Below are positions 35,743 to 43,804 of a stretch of DNA of 64,000 nucleotides, in pieces; the stretch's first letter is position 1; every line of letters starts with the position of its first letter. The notes beneath the pieces were generated by a model. That model saw nothing but the letters and a program-made list of their open reading frames with translations, ran no database searches and had not been told where the DNA came from. The translations under genes were made by a program, and so were the position numbers. The stretch is taken from contig CAWVIZ010000009.1 in the NCBI GenBank assembly GCA_963929535.1, positions 62,001 through 126,000 of the forward strand, given 5' to 3'. The stretch is from Pullilachnospira sp963929535 (lineage in GTDB: Bacteria > Bacillota > Clostridia > Lachnospirales > Lachnospiraceae).

Positions 35743-36435
35743 TTACTCTTTTCTCGGGTCAATGATTTTCGCTGCATCAGCTACGCGGCCATACTGACCT
35801 TTTGCCTTCTCCCATGCAGTGGTGGGATCATCGCCTTTTTTGATGAAGTCTGTCATCTTGCCCAGGTTTACGAACTGGTATCCGATGATGCAGCCTTCCT
35901 CATCCAGAGCAATACCGGTTACATAGCCCTCTGCCATCTCCAGATAGCGGGGTCCTTTTTTCAGAGTACCGTACATGGTACCAACCTGAGATCTCAGTCC
36001 TTTTCCCAGATCCTCCAGTCCTGCGCCTACCGGCAGTCCGTCCTCGGAGAATGCACTCTGGCTGCGGCCGTATACGATCTGCAGGAACAGTTCTCTCATA
36101 GCGGTGTTAATGGCGTCACAAACCAGGTCTGTGTTCAGGGCTTCCAGAAGAGTTCTTCCCGGAAGGATCTCCGCTGCCATAGCTGCGGAATGGGTCATTC
36201 CCGAACATCCGATAGTCTCAACCAGCGCCTCCTGAATGATACCCTCTTTGATATTCAGGGTCAGCTTGCAGGTACCCTGCTGCGGTGCGCACCAGCCTAC
36301 CCCGTGTGTCAGACCGGAGATATCCTTGATTTCTTTTGCCTGAACCCATTTTGCTTCTTCCGGAATCGGGGCGGCGCCGTGGGCAACACCCTGTGTCACC
36401 GGGCACATCATTTCTACTTCGTGCGAATAAATCAT
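35743..36435 (-). CDS. Iron-sulfur cluster assembly scaffold-like protein, GGGtGRT partner
   Basis: 230 residues. The core GWCAPQQGTCKLTLNIKEG ... VETIGCSGMTHSAAMAAEILPGRTLLEALNTDLVCDAINTA (in pieces) resembles NifU/IscU N-terminal scaffolds with conserved Cys near C55, C62, C84. Longer than IscU, with a unique C-terminal half. Start at 36435 after GAAAGGAG; the frame to 36534 is unsupported. First gene of a two-gene operon with the GGGtGRT gene, promoter at 36537-36565. Confidence 0.88.
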   Translation of the reverse strand: MIYSHEVEMMCPVTQGVAHGAAPIPEEAKWVQAKEIKDISGLTHGVGWCAPQQGTCKLTLNIKEGIIQEALVETIGCSGMTHSAAMAAEILPGRTLLEALNTDLVCDAINTAMRELFLQIVYGRSQSAFSEDGLPVGAGLEDLGKGLRSQVGTMYGTLKKGPRYLEMAEGYVTGIALDEEGCIIGYQFVNLGKMTDFIKKGDDPTTAWEKAKGQYGRVADAAKIIDPRKE

Positions 36436-36536
36436 GTTAAGACTCCTTTCAAACTTGAAATACTTTTTGAGATGGTGCATCTCCCGTGGATGGAATCTGT
36501 CTGACTGCAAAACAGACGGAAAGAACCCGTCCACAT

Positions 36537-36565
36537 TTCATAACTATTTTCGCATAAACTGGCAA
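36537..36565 (-). promoter_or_regulatory. Promoter of the scaffold / GGGtGRT operon
   Basis: TTGCCA (36560-36565), 17-bp spacer, TATGAA (36537-36542) on the minus strand, about 100 nt before the start codon. Confidence 0.55.
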
Positions 36566-36595
36566 ATTAGTCCAGAAAAAATTGTGATTTGGTAA

Positions 36596-36830
36596 AATTT
36601 TTTGTAACTGTTCCACCCTCCAATGTCCCGCAAGGGCGCTGTGTGCCAGTGGCACACGTTTAGTGCCGACCGAAACGGAGTGCAGAACCCGCTGCAAATG
36701 CAGCGGGATCCCGAGTTCTGCGGACGCCAGGCTGCGGGAATCGCAGCCTGTGTGTATGCTTTTGTGACAGTGAAGTCGAAAGGCGGAACTGTTACAATTT
36801 TTTGTAACTGTTCCGCCGTCAGAGAAATGA
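36596..36830. repeat. Composite palindromic repeat element
   Basis: Bounded by direct copies of TTTTTTGTAACTGTTCC (about 36598 and 36809). Inside are GTGTGCCAGTGGCACAC followed by GTTTAGTGCCGACCG (reverse complement of the unit at 37866-38094), CGCTGCAAATGCAGCG (palindromic), and a 33-nt hairpin whose arms GCGGAACTGTTACAA and TTGTAACTGTTCCGC differ at one pair. It has the look of a small non-coding mobile repeat. Confidence 0.65.
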
Positions 36831-36878
36831 TAAAAGGAACTGTACGGGCTTTCCTTCAGCGGACCGGTTTCTCTCATT

Positions 36879-36908
36879 TTGTGATAGCTATGAAAATATT
36901 TTTATGAT
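36879..36908 (+). promoter_or_regulatory. Putative traX promoter
   Basis: TTGTGA (36879-36884), 18-bp spacer, TATGAT (36903-36908), about 155 nt before the start. The rest of 36909-37064 holds nothing recognised beyond GGGAGGAG before the ATG. Confidence 0.45.
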
Positions 36909-37064
36909 ATACTTTTACAGACACACAGATGAATTCGGATACTGACAGAAGAGTAAGATATCCACGGGATATGGCCGATGGCCCGGGCTTATCAGAAACC
37001 GAATTTGCCGCATAGTCTTAAAAGCAATACGGACGTATGAAACAGATACAGGGAGGAGATCGTA

Positions 37065-37796
37065 TTGGAATCCATAAAAAAATTTCGCTGCCTTTCCGGC
37101 AGCACACTGAAGCTGATTGCTCTGGCAGCGATGGCCATTGACCATTTTGCCGCCTCCATCCTTTACTACAATATACTTCTGCCCGCGGTGCCCATCTCTC
37201 CGGATACCTGGCAGTGGAATGTATTGATCTTATATCAGATCATGCGCGTAGTGGGAAGGATCGCTTTCCCTATTTTTGCCTTTCTGCTGGTGCAGGGATT
37301 TCTGCATACCTCCAATCGCTCCAGGTATGCTCTCCGGCTTCTGATCTTCGCCGTTATTTCGGAATTTCCCTTTGATCTGGCGCTGAATGTAAGCGTTCCT
37401 GACTGGGGGCATCAGAATGTATTTTTTACTCTTCTGATCGGGCTGCTGGTGATCTGGGGGATGCATACCGTCTGGGAAAAAAAGCTGCCTCTTCAGATGC
37501 TGCTGATGGCTGTTATTTTTTTGCTGGGCTGCCTGCTGGCACGGATGATGCAGACAGATTATACCTACTGGGGGATCCTGCTGATCGCGATCCTCTATAT
37601 GTTCCGCAGCAGCCAGGTGCTCTTTACCGCGGCGGGCTGCGTCAGTCTCCTCTGGGAAGCTCCGGCCTGTCTGGCCTTTATCCCCATTAATATGTATAAT
37701 GGGAAACGGGGAGTTTCACTGAAATATTTTTTCTATGGGTTTTATCCGGCGCATCTGCTGGTCCTGGGGATCCTGCGGTATCTTCTGGCTTCTTAG
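37065..37796 (+). CDS. TraX family membrane protein
   Basis: 243 residues, about seven helices. LSGSTLKLIALAAMAIDHFAA is the family opening (with the conserved MAIDH), followed by RVVGRIAFPIFAFLLVQGFLHTSN and the loop RLLIFAVISEFPFDLAL. TraX acetylates pilin in F plasmids; chromosomal homologues in Firmicutes are putative acyltransferases of unknown substrate. TTG start at 37065 after GGGAGGAG is possible. Flanked by related inverted repeats. Confidence 0.9.
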   Translation: MESIKKFRCLSGSTLKLIALAAMAIDHFAASILYYNILLPAVPISPDTWQWNVLILYQIMRVVGRIAFPIFAFLLVQGFLHTSNRSRYALRLLIFAVISEFPFDLALNVSVPDWGHQNVFFTLLIGLLVIWGMHTVWEKKLPLQMLLMAVIFLLGCLLARMMQTDYTYWGILLIAILYMFRSSQVLFTAAGCVSLLWEAPACLAFIPINMYNGKRGVSLKYFFYGFYPAHLLVLGILRYLLAS

Positions 37797-37865
37797 TCAG
37801 TGCCCTTTCCCCGAAATGGGCCGTTATGATCCCCGCAGCCGGATGCTCATAACAGTCAAGATTGT

Positions 37866-38094
37866 GTGCCACTGGCACGCAGCGTTCTCCGCTCTGCTTC
37901 GGTCGGCGCTAACCGCGTGCCACTGGCACGCAGCGTTCTCCGCTCTGCTTCGGTCGGCGCTAACCGCGTGCCACTGGCACGCAGCGTTCTCCGCTCTGCT
38001 TCGGTCGGCGCTAACCGCGTGCCACTGGCACGCAGCGTTCTCCGCTCCGCTTCGGTCGGCGCTAAACGTGTGCCACTGGCACACAGCGCCCCAG
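37866..38094. repeat. Tandem array of a 51-bp repeat (four units plus part of a fifth)
   Basis: Units begin at 37866, 37917, 37968 and 38019, with a partial at 38070. Each starts with the palindrome GTGCCACTGGCAC and continues CAGCGTTCTCCGCT...GGTCGGCGCTAA. The first three are identical or nearly so; the fourth and fifth have base changes shared with the single inverted copy at about 36631-36690. There are no variable spacers, so it is not CRISPR. The 17-codon period gives open frames on both strands, which are artefacts. Confidence 0.9.
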
Positions 38095-38095
38095 A

Positions 38096-38150
38096 GCGGC
38101 AATCGCCGATGGACAGTTGGCATGTCCGTTTGGCTTGTTGCCCGCAGAAC
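38096..38150. repeat. Dispersed repeat copy related to 7033-7088
   Basis: Its reverse complement reads GGGCAACAAGCCAAACGGAC then ATGCC...GTCCAT and CGGCGATTGCCG, matching the 7033-7088 copy at most positions. Confidence 0.6.
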
Positions 38151-38151
38151 G

Positions 38152-38200
38152 AAAAATGGGCCGAACCACCTGCACCTTGCGGCTGGTTCAGCCCATTTTT
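38152..38200. terminator. Bidirectional terminator downstream of feoA
   Basis: AAAAATGGGC (38152-38161) pairs with GCCCATTTTT (38191-38200) and GAACCA with TGGTTC inside; a second perfect stem GTGCGCC/GGCGCAC at 38206-38223 lies between it and the feoA stop. Confidence 0.85.
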
Positions 38201-38226
38201 ATCTAGTGCGCCTTGCGGCGCACGTT

Positions 38227-38439
38227 TCAGACCTTGATCATCTGCGCTGCATCGCAGTCTATAACGATTCGTTCCGATCCCATCCCGATGATCAGGTTTC
38301 CCACCCGATTCTGTATCACCCGGATGGTACTGCCTTCCCGAATCTGATGGCGGTGAAGAAAATTCAGTACCTCCGGCGCTCCGAACATCCACTTGATCGT
38401 ACAGATCTCTCCGGTCTTTGTCTGTGACAATGCCTGCAT
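38227..38439 (-). CDS. feoA: FeoA domain protein
   Basis: 70 residues. TGEICTIKWMFGAPEVLNFLHRHQIREGSTIRVI ... GNLIIGMGSERIVIDCDAAQMI has the SH3-like FeoA fold. Start at 38439 with GGGAGG upstream. There is no feoB in the window, so it is a solitary FeoA; such proteins may regulate ferrous iron transport or bind metal-dependent repressors. Short spacing to the terminator. Confidence 0.88.
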   Translation of the reverse strand: MQALSQTKTGEICTIKWMFGAPEVLNFLHRHQIREGSTIRVIQNRVGNLIIGMGSERIVIDCDAAQMIKV

Positions 38440-38614
38440 AATACCGCCTCCCATTCTTTGCAGCAGTGAAACCGTAAGGCCAAACTGCCGCGCTCTTTTC
38501 AACTATTGTAGGAGGTTCTCCATGGGTTAGTCAATCCCAAACTCCTGCCATTAGCGTTCCCGAAAATCTGCATTTATAACAGTTCATCCATCAGCTTCCA
38601 GGCCGGATATCTGA

Positions 38615-40429
38615 TTACAGTCCTGTATTCTCCTCCTGGAACTGCTGCCTGCACAGCCGGTAGTAATAGCCCTTTTTCCGCAGAAGCTCCTGATGAGCCC
38701 CCTGCTCGATGATCTTTCCGTCCCTGACCACCAGGATCAGATCCGCATGGCGGATGGTGGAAAGCCTGTGGGCGATGATGAAGGAAGTTCTTCCTTTAAG
38801 AAGTGTTTCGGTGGCTTTCTGGATCAGCTGTTCCGTCTGGGTATCGATGGAGGAGGTTGCTTCATCCAGTACAAAGATCCTGGGATCAGCCAGGATTGCC
38901 CGGGCAAAGGAGACCAGCTGCTTTTCTCCCGTGGAAAGCCGGTTTCCTCCCTCTCCCACATCCGTCTGATAACCCTTTTCCAGTTTTTCAGCCACCAGAT
39001 CGGCGGATACCGCCTCCGCCGCCTGGCGGACCTCCTCCGGAGAAGCGTCCAGCCTGCCGTAACGGATATTTTCCTCAATGGTACCGGAAAAAAGATGCGG
39101 GTTCTGCAGCACATACCCGATGTTGCTGTGCAGCCACAGCTGGCTCCGCTCCCGATAATCCTTCCCATCGATCAGGATCTCCCCTCCGGTGGGTTCAAAG
39201 AAACGGCAGGCCAGATTTACCAGCGTGCTTTTTCCGGCTCCGGTCTCTCCCACAATGGCTACAGTGGTCCCTGCCGGAACCTTCAGATTAAAGTGGCTGA
39301 GCACCTCTTCCTTTCCGTCCGGATACTGAAAGGACACATCCCGGAATTCGATATCTCCCCGGATAGGCTCCCAGTTTTCCTTTTTGGGGTGGAAGGTGTC
39401 CCCGTACTTCTCAATCACTTCCGGCCGGTCCACCACCATGGGTTCCTGATCCAGAAGAGTGTTCACCCGTTCGATATTGGCCTGAATGGAGATCAGCTCC
39501 GCCAGGTTTCTGGCCAGCTGCTGGATGGGCTCAAAGATTCCCACTGCATAGGAGGTAAAGGCCGACAGGGTACCGATGGCCAGAAGGTCATCCAGAACCA
39601 TCTGCCCTCCTCTTCCCAGCACGATGGCGGTGGCCAGTGATCCGCAGAACAGGATCAGCGGCACATAGACCGCGCTGAGGCGGGCTGCTTTTACTGCGGC
39701 AGTCCGCATCTCTGTGGTGATCTCTTTGAATTCATTCAGATTCTTTTCCTCGATCACCAGTGTTTTTGAGGTTTGAGCGCCCATGATTCCTTCGTTATAC
39801 CCGCTGGTGATCCGGGAATTGATCTTCCGCACATGGCGGTTCCACCGCAGGATCTTATTCTGAAAATACCAGGTGAGGATGGCCAGGGCAGGAACGATCA
39901 GCATGATGATCAGCGCCAGCTTCCAGTTCAGCAGCAGCATAGCCACAAATACCCCCATCACATAGACGAAGGCCCAGAGCATATCTGAAAGATTCCAGGC
40001 CACCATTCCGGCGATCCTGTCTGTATCGCTCATAACCCGTGAAAGGATGTAGCCCACCGGAGTCACGTTGTAGTAGGAAAAGGAAAGCTCCTGCAGATGA
40101 ACGAAGCAGGCTCTCTTCATGGTCTTTCCCACGCTCATCTCCAGCACAGCGCTGGCTCTGGTGAAGCAGACTACGCTGAGGAACTGCCCCAGGATCACCA
40201 GAGCGTATACGGCGGCGAATTGTCCGATTCCCTTCAGGCTTCCCACGGTGATAAAATGATCGATGGCATACCGCTGAAACAGCGGCATCACGATATCCAC
40301 AAGAGAGCAGATCAGATTGAAGATCAAAACAACGGCCACATACCGCCTGAAGGGCTTCAGAAACGGCAGTACTCTCTTCCAGATTCGTATATCAAAGTTT
40401 TTTGTATATTCCTGTTCTTCTATTCTCAT
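38615..40429 (-). CDS. ABC exporter subunit with canonical Walker B (heterodimer partner)
   Basis: 604 residues. Six N-terminal helices, then an NBD: Walker A GETGAGKST, signature LSTGEKQLVSFARA (degenerate, LSTGE for LSGGQ), Walker B IFVLDEATSSID with the catalytic Glu, His switch IIAHRLSTI. ATG at 40429 overlaps the stop of the upstream partner (ATGA). Start at 40483 is in the overlap and has no ribosome site. BmrCD-like multidrug exporter half. Confidence 0.92.
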   Translation of the reverse strand: MRIEEQEYTKNFDIRIWKRVLPFLKPFRRYVAVVLIFNLICSLVDIVMPLFQRYAIDHFITVGSLKGIGQFAAVYALVILGQFLSVVCFTRASAVLEMSVGKTMKRACFVHLQELSFSYYNVTPVGYILSRVMSDTDRIAGMVAWNLSDMLWAFVYVMGVFVAMLLLNWKLALIIMLIVPALAILTWYFQNKILRWNRHVRKINSRITSGYNEGIMGAQTSKTLVIEEKNLNEFKEITTEMRTAAVKAARLSAVYVPLILFCGSLATAIVLGRGGQMVLDDLLAIGTLSAFTSYAVGIFEPIQQLARNLAELISIQANIERVNTLLDQEPMVVDRPEVIEKYGDTFHPKKENWEPIRGDIEFRDVSFQYPDGKEEVLSHFNLKVPAGTTVAIVGETGAGKSTLVNLACRFFEPTGGEILIDGKDYRERSQLWLHSNIGYVLQNPHLFSGTIEENIRYGRLDASPEEVRQAAEAVSADLVAEKLEKGYQTDVGEGGNRLSTGEKQLVSFARAILADPRIFVLDEATSSIDTQTEQLIQKATETLLKGRTSFIIAHRLSTIRHADLILVVRDGKIIEQGAHQELLRKKGYYYRLCRQQFQEENTGL

Positions 40430-42318
40430 GCGTTTTCTCCCCTCAAAAGGACGGTATCTGCCGTCTTGTTCCCCACTGCCCAATCCTCCGGGACGGTCTG
40501 GCAGCTTTTTTCAGACTGACCGCAGCCCTCCTGACGCAGCAGCTCATCGTCCACATTCATCTGGATATCGTAAATCCTTCTGTAAATCCCGTTCCGATCA
40601 AGCAGCTGCTGATGAGTTCCCATTTCCGCCACCCGCCCGTTTTCCAGTACCAGGATACAATCCGCCTGCATCAGCGTGGTGACTCTGTGGGAAATCAGGA
40701 TCACGGTACTCTTACCCATCCGTTCCTTCAGGGCATGGCGGATCTTCACATCGGTCTCCGCATCCACTGCCGAAAGAGAATCGTCGAATACCATAATGGG
40801 TGCCTTCTGCATCAGCATCCTGGCGATAGCCACCCGCTGCTTCTGTCCTCCGGACAGGGTAACGCCCCGCTCTCCCACCATGGTACGGTATCCGTCCTTA
40901 AACTGGCGGATGGCATCGTCCACACAGGCGATGGAGGCCGCGCTCCGGATCTCCTGGGAATCCTCTCCTTCCCCGGAGGCGATGGAAATATTTTCCCCCA
41001 CGCTTCGGGAGAAAAGAAAGGGCTCCTGCAGTACCATTCCGATATTTCTCCGCAGATATTCCAGATCGATATGACGGATATCCACACCGCCGACTGTAAT
41101 GGAACCGCAGTCCCCGGGAAGCTCGTACAGCCGGTCCAGCAGATGCACCAGCGTGGACTTTCCGCTTCCCGTACTTCCCAGAACAGCAAAGGTACTGCCT
41201 GCCGGAATGGTGAAGGATACGTCATCCAGGACCTCCGCATCCGCCTGTTCATAGGAAAAGCGCACATGGTCGAACCGGATATCCCGGTCCATGGGCGGGC
41301 AGATATCATCGGGTTTTCCGTGCTCCTCCTCCGCATCCAGGATATAGGTGACACGGTCAATGGACACTCCCGCCTTGCTCATATTGGAAAGCACCCTTCC
41401 AAGGCTCCGGATGGGCCAGGAAAGAGAGGAATTGTAGGAGACAAAGGCCATCATACCTCCCAGGGTCATTTCCCCCTGAACGGTAAGGATGGTTCCCAGG
41501 ATCAGGACCGTCATGATCTGGATACCCGTGAGAAAGTCTCCGGCGCCCCAGTAGACACTCATCAGCCGCCCCACCTTGATCCACAGACCTGCAAAGGTCT
41601 CGTTTTTCTCGTCAAAACGGTCGATCTCATAGGATTCCCGGCCAAAAGCCCGGACTACCCGGACGCCGGTCAGATTCTCCTGAACCTTGGCGGTCAGCTC
41701 CCCCTCCGCTTCATCCGCGTCCAGAAAACGTCTGGATATCCTGGAATAGAAAAATGCGGAATATCCGATGATCACCGGGGTAAACAGCAGGACCACACAG
41801 GAAAGGCCCGGGTTCATGCTGAACATGATGGACAGATACAGCACCATCAAAAATACGATACGGATCACATCCATCAGCTGGTTGCAGACAAAGTTCCGGA
41901 TGATCTCCACGTCATTGGTACACCGCTGGATGATATCTCCTGTTTTATGGGCCACATGCCAGGTATACGGCAGCTTCTGGATATGACGGTAAAGCTGATC
42001 ACGCATGGTTTTTAGGAAACCCTCCGATCCTCTGGCCAGACAGATGCTGCTGCAGTAAGTAAAAATCCCGGCAGCCACAGCGCTGGCCACTACGGCAGCT
42101 GCCGCCGCGGTCAGAAAACGTCCTCCTGTTCCCCAGGCGCTGCCGGATGCCTGGCCGGTAAGGTGATCCACCGTATAACGGATGATCTGAGGCGTCAGCG
42201 CGTTAAAGGCGGTATTCAGCATTCCCGCAAGCAGGGCAAACACCAGAAAATGGGTGTTTCCCTCTAAAAACCGGGCGATATGCCTCAGCTTTTTCCATCG
42301 TTTTCTCCATTTGTGCAT
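40426..42318 (-). CDS. ABC exporter subunit with degenerate Walker B (heterodimer partner)
   Basis: 630 residues. Same architecture: Walker A GSTGSGKST, good signature LSGGQKQRVAIARML, but Walker B IMVFDDSLSAVD has Asp in place of the catalytic Glu, as in one half of heterodimeric exporters. Together with the next gene it forms one canonical and one degenerate ATP site. GGGGGAA precedes the start. Next upstream, the independent 39-codon peptide gene (42581-42700). Confidence 0.92.
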   Translation of the reverse strand: MHKWRKRWKKLRHIARFLEGNTHFLVFALLAGMLNTAFNALTPQIIRYTVDHLTGQASGSAWGTGGRFLTAAAAAVVASAVAAGIFTYCSSICLARGSEGFLKTMRDQLYRHIQKLPYTWHVAHKTGDIIQRCTNDVEIIRNFVCNQLMDVIRIVFLMVLYLSIMFSMNPGLSCVVLLFTPVIIGYSAFFYSRISRRFLDADEAEGELTAKVQENLTGVRVVRAFGRESYEIDRFDEKNETFAGLWIKVGRLMSVYWGAGDFLTGIQIMTVLILGTILTVQGEMTLGGMMAFVSYNSSLSWPIRSLGRVLSNMSKAGVSIDRVTYILDAEEEHGKPDDICPPMDRDIRFDHVRFSYEQADAEVLDDVSFTIPAGSTFAVLGSTGSGKSTLVHLLDRLYELPGDCGSITVGGVDIRHIDLEYLRRNIGMVLQEPFLFSRSVGENISIASGEGEDSQEIRSAASIACVDDAIRQFKDGYRTMVGERGVTLSGGQKQRVAIARMLMQKAPIMVFDDSLSAVDAETDVKIRHALKERMGKSTVILISHRVTTLMQADCILVLENGRVAEMGTHQQLLDRNGIYRRIYDIQMNVDDELLRQEGCGQSEKSCQTVPEDWAVGNKTADTVLLRGENA

Positions 42319-42360
42319 GATAAAATTCCCCCTGTCAGTAATTGATAACGAGTGTCAGCC

Positions 42361-42517
42361 GCCTGCCGGCGTATCGCGATCGGATAGGGGATCTCCCTTC
42401 CCCCATCCGATCCCCGCGATACTGCGGACAGCTCACGGCTAATGCCGCTCACTGTCCGTTGCCCGGCAAATATCCGCTCATGCAAACATGGCGGCTGCCT
42501 GCCGGGCGTATCGCGCA
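42361..42517. repeat. Repeat- and hairpin-rich region upstream of the exporter genes
   Basis: GCCTGCCGG-CGTATCGCG occurs at 42361-42378 and again at about 42499-42515. Between them, GTATCGCGATCGGAT pairs with ATCCGAT...CGCGATAC (42371-42422, 3-nt bulge) and CGGACAG with CTGTCCG (42425-42461). No gene; possibly the exporter leader. Confidence 0.5.
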
Positions 42518-42555
42518 AAAAAAAGACATTCCTGCAGATCAGGAATGTCTTTTTC
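42517..42555 (-). terminator. Terminator of the 39-codon peptide gene
   Basis: AAAGACATTCCT (42522-42533) pairs with AGGAATGTCTTT (42541-42552); on the minus strand a run of eight T follows. Confidence 0.9.
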
Positions 42556-42580
42556 TGCGCACGTCTGCCTGATATTGCCG

Positions 42581-42700
42581 TCAGACAATATCCGCCTTTC
42601 CCTTTTCCGGAAGGCAGCCAAAAGTACCCGGGCATCCCTTTTGCCATTTTGTTTGCTGAGTATTCGCGGTTGTTTTTAAATGATTCCTCAAAGTTTTCAT
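42581..42700 (-). CDS. 39-residue peptide gene with two cysteines
   Basis: ATG at 42698-42700 is preceded by AGGAGGCAGCCAA, and the TGA is at 42581-42583. The N-terminal 21 residues are basic and polar (MKTLRNHLKTTANTQ...W19), the end holds GCPGTFGC (Cys23, Cys29) then LPEKGKADIV. It has its own promoter (42735-42764) and terminator (42517-42555), so it is a complete unit. A leader plus a Cys-x5-Cys core next to an ABC exporter pair suggests a secreted or signalling peptide, but no known family is recognised and no modification enzyme is next to it. Confidence 0.65.
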   Translation of the reverse strand: MKTLRNHLKTTANTQQTKWQKGCPGTFGCLPEKGKADIV

Positions 42701-42734
42701 TTGGCTGCCTCCTTTCTTTTTTTTCAGTGAATTC

Positions 42735-42764
42735 ATACTACACCCGCTGACAGGGATGTGTCAA
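42735..42764 (-). promoter_or_regulatory. Promoter of the 39-codon peptide gene
   Basis: Perfect TTGACA (42759-42764), 18-bp spacer, TAGTAT (42735-42740) on the minus strand; it lies just after the pflA stop. Confidence 0.7.
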
Positions 42765-42790
42765 GACTTTCTTTTACACTTTTTTCCGCT

Positions 42791-43537
42791 TTACTTTTTC
42801 CGCACACTCCGGATTCCGTCCAGGATCTTTTTCCGGGCCTGGGCCGCCGCTTCCTTTGGCATGGGGTCTATCCCCTCCAGAGGATACGGAAGATCCAGCT
42901 TCCGGTATTTTTCTATCCCCATGGTGTGATATGGAAGAACCTCCAGTCCCTTTACATTGGTGAATACACCTATCATCTGACCAAGCTTCCGCAAATGCTC
43001 ATCACCGTCTGTGATCCCCGGAACCGCCACATGGCGGATGATCACAGGGATTCCTTCCGTTTCCAGGGCTTTTAAAAAATCCAGCACAGGCTCCTGATCC
43101 CATCCTGTCAGCCAGCGGTGTCCCCGGCTGTCGCTGTGCTTCAGATCCAGCAGTACCAGATCCAGTGTCTCAAACAGCCGGGAAAATTCCGCGCTCCTCT
43201 CCTTCCGGTACAGGATCCCGGAGGTGTCCAGACAGGTGTGGATCCCTTCTTTTTTTGCCTTCCCCAGCAGTTCTGTCAGAAATTCTATCTGCATCAGGGG
43301 CTCACCGCCTGTGGCCGTGATGCCGCCGCCTCTGTAAAACTGCCGGTTTTTCCCGTACTGTTCCAGGATTTCCTTCGCTGTCATCTCCGTGCCGCCCTGA
43401 ACCGCCCAGGTATCCGGATTGTGACAGTATCTGCACCGCATGGGGCATCCCTGAAAAAATACCACAAAGCGAATTCCGGGACCGTCTACGGTCCCGAAAC
43501 TCTCCAGGGAATGGATTTTTCCCTTTCTCTCACTCAT
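42791..43537 (-). CDS. pflA: Pyruvate formate-lyase activating enzyme
   Basis: 248 residues. Radical SAM activase: CPMRCRYCHNPDTW supplies the Cys-x3-Cys-x2-Cys cluster near residues 31-38, GGGITATGGEPLMQ the SAM site, and LDTSG and RHVAVPGITD further core strands. It makes the glycyl radical on the separate domain encoded 2 nt upstream. Third gene of the pfl operon. Confidence 0.94.
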   Translation of the reverse strand: MSERKGKIHSLESFGTVDGPGIRFVVFFQGCPMRCRYCHNPDTWAVQGGTEMTAKEILEQYGKNRQFYRGGGITATGGEPLMQIEFLTELLGKAKKEGIHTCLDTSGILYRKERSAEFSRLFETLDLVLLDLKHSDSRGHRWLTGWDQEPVLDFLKALETEGIPVIIRHVAVPGITDGDEHLRKLGQMIGVFTNVKGLEVLPYHTMGIEKYRKLDLPYPLEGIDPMPKEAAAQARKKILDGIRSVRKK

Positions 43538-43539
43538 TT

Positions 43540-43782
43540 TTACATCTCCTGATGGAAGGTCCTGGAAATCACCTCGTCCTGCTGCTCCTTGGTCAGGTTG
43601 TGGAAATTCACCGCGTATCCGGACACCCGCACAGTAAGCTGGGGATATTTTTCCGGATGCTTCTGAGCGTCCAGCAGGGTTTCCTTGGTAAATACATTCA
43701 CATTCAGATGGTGTCCTCCCTTTTCGGCATAACCGTCCAGAAGAGTTACCAGGTTGTCGATCTGTGCGTCACTGATATTCAT
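43540..43782 (-). CDS. Stand-alone glycyl-radical domain of pyruvate formate-lyase
   Basis: 80 residues. LLDGYAEKGGHHLNVNVFTKETLLDAQKHPEKYPQLTVRVSGYAVNF (in pieces) holds the radical Gly55 in RVSGYAVNF, and the end TKEQQDEVISRTFHQ is that of PFL itself. It is close to E. coli GrcA/YfiD but lacks the N-terminal extension. TAAGGAGG precedes its ATG, 22 nt after the core stop, in a different frame, so it is a true second cistron rather than a product of a nonsense mutation. Confidence 0.92.
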   Translation of the reverse strand: MNISDAQIDNLVTLLDGYAEKGGHHLNVNVFTKETLLDAQKHPEKYPQLTVRVSGYAVNFHNLTKEQQDEVISRTFHQEM

Positions 43783-43804
43783 ATGCTGAATTCCTCCTTA
43801 TCAA

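Noticed and set aside
37866..38094. CRISPR array
   Set aside because: Units are contiguous and identical with no variable spacers, and no cas genes are near.
37735..38427. Repetitive protein (WHAAFSALLRS repeats) from the 51-bp array
   Set aside because: The period is a multiple of three, so the frame stays open by chance on both strands; no ribosome site, and the unit is a palindrome-bearing DNA repeat.
40402..42015. 537-codon open frame opposite the ABC exporter genes
   Set aside because: Antisense shadow of two complete exporter proteins.
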